Assembly: GCA_949987565.1 (NCBI GenBank)
Contig: OX465104.1
Coordinates: 5,237,248-5,301,247, forward strand
Direction: 5' to 3'
DNA length: 64,000 nucleotides
From: Luidia sarsii
Taxonomy: Eukaryota > Echinodermata > Asteroidea > Paxillosida > Luidiidae
The position numbers were made by a program, and so were the translations under genes. Below the pieces are notes generated by a model. That model did not search any database. It was not told the origin of the DNA and was given only the letters and a program-made list of their open reading frames with translations. Each line of letters begins with the position of its first letter. Position 1 is the stretch's first letter. This document shows, in pieces, positions 30,201-42,200 of the stretch.

Positions 30201-33200
30201 ACCAGATATGTTTTACTTTCTGCCTTTGAGAAATATCCTGCTAAGGAAACGTCGGTCTTCCCCCTTCCCCCTTCCCCCTTCCCCCTTCCTTCGTGTACAT
30301 GTATCTGTTTTGTCCTTGTCACTCTGCCTGTTTGAGAATGGTCCTGCTAGGATCGAAACGTCAGGCCCACTAAATTTTGAGGTCAGCCAAAATGTTTGAT
30401 GTTGCATTTTGTCCATTGTGTGTGCAGCTAACCGAGACTGTTCTCTGTTGTTTGTGAGCCAGCTGATTGGAAGGATATGTCTGAATGGGCAGGCAGGTAA
30501 GATCAACACAAATTGATTTTGTTTAGAATTTTTTAAAGTCTTTTTAACTCTTTCACTACGGAATTAATGTGCATGTCTGTACGGAATAAATTTGGTAATA
30601 TATTAGAAACAATGGGACACGCGAGCCGATGTATCGGCTTTCCGTCAACAGAGAGCGGTTTACCGAGCCGATGTATCGGCGCGCCGTACGGAAAGAGTTA
30701 AGTCTTTTTTGTTTACAGGTCAAAGACGTAGCATCTTATCACACCTATCTTATATCAGCTTCAGGGATGTAAGACTTCCGGAAATGTCCTTATTACCGGA
30801 AACGGTGTGATTTTATTTTTATTTATTTTTAATTTTAATTTTTTTGATTATTTAAAAAAAAAAAAGATTATTTTTTTATTTTATTATTTTTTTATTTTTT
30901 TATTTTTTTATTATTATTTTTTAATGTCAAACAGGTATCTCAAACTGCTCATTTTTATCTGTTAAAACCCTAAACACTGAAGGGCACCTGCACCCCTGCC
31001 ATGAATCTCTCGGTCACGTAAGCGCTCACTCGCAGTTGCATCTCTCGGTCACGTAAGCGCTCACTCGCAGTTGCATCTCTCGGTCACGTAAGCGCTCACT
31101 CGCAGTTGCATCTCTCGGTCACGTAAGCGCTCACTTGCAGTTGCATCTTTCGGTCACGTAAGCGCTCACTCGCAGTCGCACAATTCATTGGCCTTCATTG
31201 ATTTTCAGGAAGTTACTTTGTCGGTCACTTATGTCCCTGCAGCTTTTCTTTTTGATCCATGAACCTAAATTTATTCCACATTGTAAAACACAATAGTCAT
31301 CTATTATTTCTCCATGAAACTGAAGTAATTAGGGGGATGCATTAAAATGATCAATCTAAATCTCAAAAATATTCTACATGTGCATTTGATATCCTCTTAC
31401 AAAGTATGGTTTTCCTCTTCTTCTTTTTTTCAGACACAATTTTCTCTTTTTTGCTTCCACATTTTGTGAAACTTACCGTGGATGATCTGACCTGGTGTCG
31501 AATTTGCTCACGGATCATTGTTGGAACTCCGGAGAGATGTCTGGAGAGTCTTATCGAATGTGTCATCAAGAAAGTGCCATGGTAAGACCTACTACTAGGA
31601 CATGTTTATTCTCTTGTGAACTCGGGACGTGTCTGGTTTGTCTTTGTCAATTGCTTGATCTAGATCTTTCCCCCGTTTGAAGCTCAAAGACAAGAGGCTT
31701 AGGCATATACTCGAAGCTTCTTTTAGAAATGCTCACTTGGATGTTGTCTGGTTTAGTGCTGTACATGGAATTCAGGTTGGTTGTCGTATGCTCTATAACA
31801 TTGCCTGAACCCCAAATGCCACAAACATGTTTTTTCATTAATTTAATTTCATTTCTCAAAAATTAGTGGGCCCGACGTTTCGATCATAGCAGGACCTTTC
31901 TCAAAGCCTTTCTGAAAGGCAGGCCTTTCAGAAAGGCTAAAGGTCCTGCTATGATCGAAACATCAGGCCCACTAAATTTTGTGATTTGCATTTTGGTAAT
32001 TTTAGTCAGTAAGCAGTTTGCAACATCTTTGTATATCACTTTAGTTAATTTAATTTCATTGATTATTTCTCAGGTAGTCAACTGGCACAAGCACAAAATC
32101 CAATAGCAAACCAACAGCAGAAACAGAAACATGAATACAACCAAACAGTCTGAAAACACCCCTGACGGATTGCTTAAAAGTGAACTCAATCACTGTCCAC
32201 ATGCTCTCCTAAAATGTTAACAGTAAAGTAAGGAAAAAAAGGAATAACTATTTCAAGTTTTAAAAGAAGCTTTCACATTGACAGAAATAATAATGATGAT
32301 CTACGGTAATTCATATTTATTCTCTGAGAATGTTGTTCTTTTTTCCCCACCTTTAAATTTCCTTAGGTATGGTATCCTATCCAAACTCCTTGGTGATGTG
32401 TTGTCCAGCAACAGGAAGCTGCTGTTTCTTCTCACCAATAAGTTCCTGTTGCTGAGATGCTACGATGAGGTAAGCTTCTATATTAGGATGTCAAGTGCCT
32501 ATGTAAGGACTGTGTTGCCTGATTGGCTGAGTAACAGGTGTGTTAGTGCACAGGTGGATTTTCCTTTGAAAAGACTACAGTAGGGCCATTACAAAAATAA
32601 TCGCCATTTGAATCGCGATTCAAAAACCTTTTTGTTGTCTACACAGGCCAAAAAATCGCGTAGCAAAAAATCGCGAGTCGATTGTGGTTAGCAGTAGTGG
32701 TCAAATGGTGGGTGTGTCCTTGAGGGAGGCCTATGCATGGAGACATACAAGCACCGCACTCGAGCGTGAGCAGTGCATTGTGGGATTTAAAAAAACTAGT
32801 GCGATTCAGTGGAGCGTTCCCACACACACTGCATCGCAAATAAACGTGATTATTTAAAAAAAGTCTCACTCTTAGTGGAGTGCGAATCGCGATTCAAATC
32901 CCACTAATGATCGCGTTTAGTGTGTCCACACATGCAAAAAAGTGGAGTTTTAATTCGCGATCCAAATAATCGCATTTATTTGGTGTAGTGGGAACGGCCC
33001 TAGTGACACTACACTGAAAAGATAGTCCCCAAAAAGTTATATTCTTAAACTAAGATCATTTTCTGTCAACCATAAATTGCCTTTAAAAGTTTATTTACTG
33101 TCCATATTCACAAAGGTACTGGTGCCTCAGAACATCATTGGATATCTAGCACACTCACCCGAAAGAAGACATCTCCTTTCAAAGGTAAGTTGCATCAGAA

Positions 33201-36200
33201 TGAAAAAAAAACCAAAAACCAAAATTTCAATTCATTACCAAAGGAAGAGGGCCTGATGTTTTGACCCTAGCAGAATGTTTCTCAGTGGCAGAATCTAGTT
33301 GAACCTAAATCTCGCAAAGGAATAACTTTGTTATTTAACAGATATCAAAGAGGGTTTCCACCCATTCATTTCTCATTCTATTTCATTTTATCTTATTTCA
33401 GTCATTTCCTCAATGAATCGTTGTGAAAATGCAAATTAAAAAAGATGCATAAGTTTCTGTCTTTCATGTATTAAAATCAATCTTTTGCATTTTTTCATAA
33501 GGCCAAGTAACAGTACGGTGTTGAATGCTGCACTTTCGCGAAACAAATGAAGCGGTTTTCACGATTTTCTCGAGACTCGGTTGGTGGATTGAGCTGAAAT
33601 TTTCACAGGTGTGCTATTTCATGCATATATTGGACAACCTATGGAAGCTATTCTTTGACTTCGACCAAGGTTGTGTAGGGGCTTTAAAGACAGGTTGTCT
33701 AATTTCCAGTCGTTATTAAGTACGGTACGATATATAGGCTGTGCATGTGAGCTTCAATAGCTGGAAACAGCAAAAAATGAATCAAAATGTTATCTTTTTA
33801 TCGTTTAAAAAAATTATAAAAAATCTAAAAAAAATGTATGCAGTAGCAACAAAAATATGCGGGCGGGGATGAGAAACTAATAAAAAAAAATTGATTGGCC
33901 GAAGAAGCTATTCAAATTAATTCTGTTTTGGTATTTGTGTTGATGTTACAGACCTTGAAGACGGTCTTAGATGTCTGGGCAGACAGCAGTGCAGTCAAGC
34001 ATACGTCTTACAACCAACATGCGTACCTGACACAAGTCATCTTGATCTGTCTCAGTCATCTCAATCAGCAAGAGAAGAAGCAACTCAAATCTGGTAACAT
34101 CATCAAATAATGGGAAAAAAACTTACTGGGAACTTTTGAACAATTTTGAAAAGTGCCCCCCTCCAAAAAAAAATATGCAAATATTTTCATCTATTTTGTA
34201 TGATCCCTGAGCTGCTGTAAAACTTTGGAAAATTTGATTCCGAGAAAATGCTCTGAAATTAATTTTAATAATTTAAATATAACCGTGTCTCTTAAATTTA
34301 TTTTTTATTTTTTAGAAATGGCATATATTAAGAGGTTTGAGTGTTTGTCTCCTAGTAGGACCTTCTGAAAGGCAGAATCCTTTTTATGGCCGTATATGAA
34401 ATGAAGGCTTAGGCTCACATTTTTTTTGGTCACATTTCTCTTGAACGTCATAATGTCACAGGCATCTAGAAACAAGCATTTGGCCCCACTTTCCTGGTGA
34501 ATATTCTGTTTTTATCAAGCCAACAAACCTCGGCGACAAACCACAACCTGTATTTTCAGTTTTTGTCTGACATAGACAAAGCCCGAGCCTAAGCCTACAT
34601 TTCTTAAATGGCCTATCAGTTGTATACCGGGGTAATTGTCGTCTTGTCTTGTACCCCACCCCACTCTAAGGTCTTATGGAGAAGCTGCTATCTGGAATGC
34701 ACTGCCATCTGAGTAGTCCCATCCACAAGGTGCGCAGACTAGGAATGGTGACTGCTGAGGCTTTAGCCAAGACTCTGGAGGCCGACGGACCTAAGCTGAC
34801 CTTTGAGTATGAGGAGGACGAGGAGACGAGGTTGCTATGGTCACTGTTGGTCTGTCCCGAGGATCCTGGGATAGAATGCATCACCAAGTAAGTCACCCCT
34901 ACTACAGGGATGTACGACTTCCGGAAATTTCTGGATTTCCGGAAATGGCGTGATTTTATTTATTTATTTAGGACTATTTATTTATTTATTTATTTTTTAA
35001 TTTTTTTTTTTTTTATAAAAACCCCCACATTTTTGTTTATTTTTGTTTTTATTTATTTTATATTTATTTATATCAAACAGGTATCTTAAACTGCTCATTT
35101 TTATCTGTTAAAATCCTGAAAACTGAAGGGCGCCTATACCCCTGCCATGAATCTCTCGGTCGTGTAAGCGCTCACACGCAGTCGCATAATTTATTGGCCT
35201 TCAGTGATTTTCATTGTCGGTAACTTACATTCCTGCTACTAGCAACAACACATAGCAACTAACACTGCAGTGTTGTGTCTTATGCCATCTAAGATGCTAA
35301 AGGAAAGTCGGATATGATTAAGGCATTCATCTTATCTTTATTTTGTAGGGATGTTGTCGAGATATCTCTTGAGACGAGGGAATCTGTAATGGAAACCTCA
35401 GTGAGTACAGCTGTAGATCAGACAGATATCAAACCGCTGGAAGGTGATGACCAACTTGACAGGTAAGAATCTTTGAGTCTTAGTCAGTATTGGCATCAAT
35501 CGTCAACCTTTATTAGGAGAATTGTAATCAACTCTGCAAACTGAGATTTGAAGGTTTTCATGATGAGAATAGCAGAAAGAGTTGCAATGACACCATGCAA
35601 AATTCCCTAATCTTCCCTCCCTGGGTGTACATCTGCATCCCACTCCCTTCCCTTTTGTCCTTCCTCTGTCATGTGTGTCAGGGCTTTCCTTCCCCATGAC
35701 TGTCTGTGTACGTCCTTGTCACTTTGCCTTTGAGAAAGGTCCTGCTAGGATCGAAACGTCAGGCCCTCTAACTTTTGAAAAATCTCTTTTGTGAGTGGTT
35801 CTGAAAAAGAACCGGAGGAACTCGACATTACGAACAGTATACTCTGTTTGTCTACAGGAGACTGCTTGAGACTCCAGGAGACGAACAGAGCATACTGTTC
35901 AAAACGTCGAGTTCCTCCCGTTTTTTCAGAACCATACTCACTAAAGAGAATTTTGCATGCTGTCACCGCAAACCTACTCCTTCAACCAGCAAACTGTGGA
36001 GTATTTTCTTCAAAGTTCGAGGGCCTGACATTTCGATCCTAGCAGGACTTGAGAAAGGTCCTGAAAGGTCCTTTGCCTCTGAGAAAGGTCCTGCTAGGAT
36101 CAAAATGTCAGACCCTCTAACTTTTGAAATTGATGTATTGCAGGTCATTTTAGTCACTGAGCAGTTTGCAACAGTTTTTGTATTAAAATCCATAGAAATA

Positions 36201-39200
36201 ACTTTAGGTATGTCCTTATTATCTCTTATGTTGGCAGTGATGATGATCTAGAGCCTTATGATATGTCTGGAGACGTCAAAATCACGCAAGTGAAGACGCC
36301 CATGTACATACGTGACTGCATTGAGGGTAAGTTGCATCTTGGAAATCTAGACACATTCTTGAGAAAGGAGGTACGTGTACTTTCAAACCTGACAGGCACA
36401 AATAGTTGGCCTCACATTCAGCAGAGGTTTACCTTTGAGAAAATAATGTCCCATTGGAATTGCAATGCCAGGCATTCTAGATCTGTTAAGCCTACATTGA
36501 TAGAGAAAAATTACCTGCAGGATTTCAAAAACAATTCCAGTCTCTTTGTGACAGGCAGAATACGCACTGCCTAAAATGTTGAGTTACAGTCTCTTTTCGG
36601 AGCCATTCTCCTTGAAAGAGATGACTTTGGTGTCGTTGTAAACTGTCCAACCAACAAAGTCAGTTCTGGTATTCTTAAGGTCTGAGATGTGATTTAAGTT
36701 TGTAATTTTTTCCTGTTGTTGAGCTATTTTGATAGAATTAAAATTTTAAAAAATTGGCAAAGAAAACTTTGACTGATCTGGTACTTGAACCCGAGATTAA
36801 CGTACCAGTGCTCTTCCCATCTGAGCTATCCAGCCCTTAGATGGTGGCCTCCCAAATAGTCAACAAGTCTTTGACGTTGCGGGGGCCCAGTCAGAAGCAA
36901 TTCAACAAATGTCTATAAGAAGGCTGGACATTGTGATCTAACAGAATCAAAGACAGAATGATTAAGATTCATCGTACAGTGGAATGTCACTATAACAAAC
37001 ATCCCGGGATCTATAAAAATAGCTTGGTATAGCGGTCATTCGTTATAGCAGTTGCAGTCGCATATCCACGGACATAAAATTGGGAGCCAAAGGGGCATGT
37101 TCGTTATAGCCGAATGTTCGGTATATCGGTGTTCGTTATAGCGATGTTCTGCTAGTCGCAAACGAGAACATTGATTTATAATCATCTGCGTCTGTTGTCA
37201 TATCTATTCTAGGCCTAATGGCCAAGGAGAATCGTGAGTTGACTGAGACCAGTTTGAAAGTAGCTGAGAAGCTCGTCCGAAGCAAACCAGATAACTTTGA
37301 AGAGGTAATGTCCAGAAACCCCTGATGTGCACCATCATCATGAACTAAGCCTCCGACGGAAATGATTCCGAACGATTGACTTGAATTTCGCCATTGCATG
37401 AAATTTTAAGAACAGATTCAAATTGGCTATGGCTATGACTGTGTATTAAACCATTGCTAGAAAGAGCATTTGTCTGTATTGAATCATAGGCTGTGCATGG
37501 ACACAGCCGTAGCAACAGATGTAGCTGTAATTCAAAGAGGGTTTGCCCAAAGAGAAATTTAAAACTCGCTGTCTGCTGAAAAAATACAGGCAGCGTTGGC
37601 AGGATTTGAATCTGTTTGTGCTTCCTAGTAGAGATGTAACCAATTGAACACCGAGCTGGTCAATCAGTTCAGTTGCTGGATTCAATGGGGCTAGTGGTGA
37701 TTATTTTAATCAAACCTAACTCATACACTTCTAGGTACATACCCGGTAATACGTTTTTTTTGTATTCATGTGCATTAGCTGTGTCCTCAAAAGTTGAACT
37801 GAGCTTTGAAGGTTTTCATCGGAGGATAGCAGAAGGAGTAGGTTTGCGATGACACCATGTGAAATGTCTCTTTTGTGAGTAGCAAACCTACTCTTTCTCC
37901 TGAAGACGAGCAGAGTACACTGTTCGAACCATTGAGTTCCTCCGGTTCTTTTCAGAACACCAGACTTGCTCACGTAAGAGAAGTTTTACATGGTGTCACT
38001 GCAAACCTACATGTACTCCTTTTGAACTCAGCTGCGATCTCATAAGTTGAACTCAGCTGTGACCTCATAAGTTGAACTGATTTCTTTTTCTTAAAATTTA
38101 GTGGGCCTGACGTTTCGATCCTAGCAGGACCTTTCTCAAAGGCTTTGAGAAAGGGCCTGCTAGGATCAGGCCCACTAAATTTTAAGATTTACATTTTGGT
38201 AATTTTAGTCAGTAAGCAGTTTGCAACATTTTTGTTTATCACCTTGAGTTTCTTTTGTTGGTTCCTTCTCTTCAAGGTTTGTGTTCAGCTCACTGAGACC
38301 CTTCTCCATCTGGAAGATATCTATGCCATTGATTGCTTCACTGAGTACAGACACGCGGCTATGGTGGCTTCTGCAGTGCATTGCCCTGTGCAGGTAGGAA
38401 TGGACAATATCTGATCGTGCTAGTCATTTGGGTCATAACTTATTTGAGACTGCTGATAAGATTAAACCAGCAACGAGACATCGCGTGACTTTGATCACCT
38501 TTCTCCTTACCTGCACCACCGCCATGAACAACCCCTTCATTTCTAAGACTAAACTGATTGAATTGGGAGAATTTTGAGAAGCTTGGTTGACGTGTAAACT
38601 TATACAGGTTCATTGGGTTGTTCTGAGCAAGTATGTGGTCTTGAGCTCCCGCACAACTTGGAAAAAGACAATAGGTTTGTTATACAAGCAATGTACCATC
38701 TGTGTCTGAAAGTCTGTACTTGGTTTTGACGTCTTGGAGAACCCAGTTAAGAATTGTGTTTGCAGTGGCACCATGCACAAATTTCTTCTGTTGTGAGTGA
38801 TTGTGGTTCTCTAATTAACTTAGATGCAATCGTGGTGTTACCCTATATTCAATCCCTGGCTGGTAACCTTCACCGTGAACTGCATGGTAAAAACTCATGT
38901 AGAAGCAAGTACAGATGAAATCTTTTGGCATCGGTTACAGAAAGCAGACATACTTTGTATAATGCCTTTGTCTGTGACTTTTGTTTTTCTCTTCTGATAG
39001 GCGTCTCAGTATTTGACAGTCGAATTCTATGATAGGAACTACAACATCAGACAGAGGCTGGATATGCTACAGGTACATGTATGACCAGTCCTTTCGTGAT
39101 CCCATTTCTCCTCTTGAAAGGGCATAAGTTGATCAGACATCTCATAGATTGTTGTTATTCTTGTCTCAAAAGTAAGAGGGCCTGACGTTTCGATCCTAGC

Positions 39201-42200
39201 AGGACCTTTGAGAAAGGTCCTGCTAGGATCGAAACGTCAGGCCCTCTAACTTTTGAGATTCGTGTATTGCAGGTCATTTTAGTCAGTGAGCAGTTTGCAA
39301 CAGTTTTGTTGTATTTACTTCTGGTTATACTTGTCTTAGGTTTTATCTGCAGCGGCACAAGAGCTCTCTCAACCTTTAGAGGAAAGCACTCCCTCTACCG
39401 GGCGCAAAGCACAAGAGTCTTCATCTCAGACTGCAGTCAACCCCACTGAGGAGGTGCAGCACTGGAGGGCTATTGTTGATAAGAGGATTGAGAGTAAGAC
39501 TAGGAGGTTTGCCAAGGTGAGCAGGTGTATCTAACTCCATGACAGGTGCACCTACATCATGGTACATGCACCTCTATGACAGGTGCACCTACAGTACATG
39601 GTACATGCACCTCTCTGACAGGTGCACCTACATGTACATGGTACATGCACCTCTATGACAAGTGCACCTACATGGTACATGCATCTCCATAAAAGGTGCA
39701 CCTACGTGTTACATGCACCTCCATGACAGGTGCACTTACATGGTACATGTACAATGTATGCACCTCCATGACAGTTGCACCTACCGGTAGATGGTACATG
39801 TATGCACCTCCATGACAGGTGCACCTACAATGTACATGGTACATGCACCTCCATGACAGGTGCACCTACACTCATTCAACAATTGGAAAGGACTACACAT
39901 CCAAAGCTGAACTGGGCAGCCCCTTTTAGTTCCCCCCAAAATCCAAATTCCTGTATTGAACCTGAGCAGATTTTCAGAAATTCTGAGAAAAACTATAATG
40001 CGCTGCATGCAAGTATAGTTACTGTTGATGGATAGTTTAGATGCAACTCTTTTCATCTATTTTGTTTTGACAGGGCAGAAGCACACCTGCTCCTCATCCT
40101 GTTGCTAACAGATTTGCACCAGTTGCTGGATACTTCTTCTTTCCTCTCCTCAAGTCCTATGACAGGTAATTATCAATACAACTCTCAAATAAAAGGAAAA
40201 TAATATTTGGTATGCTATTATGAATACATTGTAATATGCAAAAATGTTGCAAACTGGTTACTGACTAAAATGAGCAAAATGCGACTATCAACAATTAAGA
40301 GGGCTTGTGGTTTGATCCTAGGAGGACCTTTAGCAGGACCTTAAGGTCCTCCTAGCTAGCAGCAGAACCTTTAGCAGGTCCTCCTAGCTAGCAGCAGGAC
40401 CTTTAGCAGGACCTTAAGGTCCTGAGAGGATCTAAACATCAGGCAGGACCTTAATTTCCTGCTAGGATCAAGACCTCAGGCCCTCCTAATTTTTGAATTA
40501 CGAATTGTTCTTAGTTTCTGGCCCATGAAATACTTCCATTGTGAATTTGTTCGGCAGTGTGGCTGGCTTGTCTTCAATCAATCTGACATTCCTCTCTTCA
40601 ATGCATTGAGCGTTGAGCGTGTCCTTTCTTGGTTGAGTTCCACTCCTCATAAGGATCTTTGACGACTATTTTTTGTTTCTGTCCCTGCCAGGAGGATGAA
40701 TACGATGGACATGATAGGAGACGACTTCTTGCTCCTTGGCAGAATGGTCTACACGCTTGGTATCATAGTCCATGCTGCGCAACATGCTCCGGTGGGTTCT
40801 TGTGGATTCAAGTTTTAAGCCACGTTTCCACTGGACTAAAATTTAACCGAGACGATGGTTAATTTTCCAATGGTCAAAATTTGACCGTCGTTCACACTTG
40901 GAATTTTCGAGTCGGTCAATTTAACCACTGTTGTAAAATCTTAATAAATATCTTTACAAAATCTTACTTTTTAAATTTTCACCAAGTTTGATTATCAATT
41001 TTGTTTCAGATTTGTCGTCAAATGGCTGTAAGTCTGCTAGAGTTGGTCTGGGTGCTTCGATATCACACTGAGGTGTAAGTACATTTGCACCTTGATTGAT
41101 ATGTTAGGTCATGAGTTGATTTGGGAAATGTAATTCGTCAACTAAACATTAGAGTATTTCCATCGTTCATCCACAAATGTTGTGTCCTTTTAACCTAATC
41201 ACCAATCTCAAATGAATTCCTTTCCACTGAAGTCCTCAAATTAAAAACCAGTCCTTCAGAAATACTTACGGATTTTCTTTTGACAAGCATTCAATTTTTT
41301 TTGATATTTTTTAATTCTGTTATTTCTAGGTTTGTACGCCAAGCCCTCATGTTTGCTGTTTCCATGGTGATACTGAGTGTACCAAGTCACCAGCTTGTCA
41401 TGGAGTTACAGGACGAGATGCTGGAATGTAAACTGTGGCTGGAAGGTAAGACTAGCTTCAGAAAGAGTTGGCAATAGGGCTGTTTCCACTACACCAAATA
41501 ACCGTGATTATTTGGATCGCGATTTGAATCGCGATTCAAACTCCACTCTTTTTTTTTTCACACAATAAACGCGGTTACCGGTATTTGTGGGATTTGAATC
41601 GTGATTCGTACTCCATTAAGAGTGAGACTTCTTCAGATAATTGTGTTTATTTGCGACGCGGTGTTTGTGGGAATGCTCCACTGAATCGCACCGGTTTTTT
41701 TCTCTTCTTAATCCCACAATGCACCGCTGACCCGCTGATTGACAGGAATAATTATTTTGTACTGTTTTTGTACCATACATGTAAAACTTGGTATTTTCAT
41801 CTCTCCTTACGTCTCATGACTTCAGATATCGTGAGCCAAGATCCAAACAGAGAATGTCGAGGCCTGGCAGCGCAGACATTAGCAGTGCTAGCCTCAGTGG
41901 TGCAGAAGGTAGGATATTGTAGTGAAATCCCCCCTATTTTTACTCTTGGGAGAGTCCAGTGGACTTCCCATGGGAAATTAATGTGGTCCAGGCCAGTTCA
42001 TTATGGGCAATGAGTTTTTGAAAGTTGGGAAGACCCATTGCTGGAGGAGGGGTGTTGGCAGTGGACGAAGACCACTGTGCCACCCTCACTCCCAACCAGG
42101 GCCCAATTTCATAGCCAAGATTGCTTGAGCACAAAATGTCATGATTTATAGATTGACCTCACCAACCCACACATCACTTTTGTTGCATGCTAAGTAAAAG

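Noticed and set aside
39668..40056. Minus-strand open frames rich in Cys and His
   Set aside because: Translation of the GACAGGTGCACCTAC minisatellite within a TELO2 intron.
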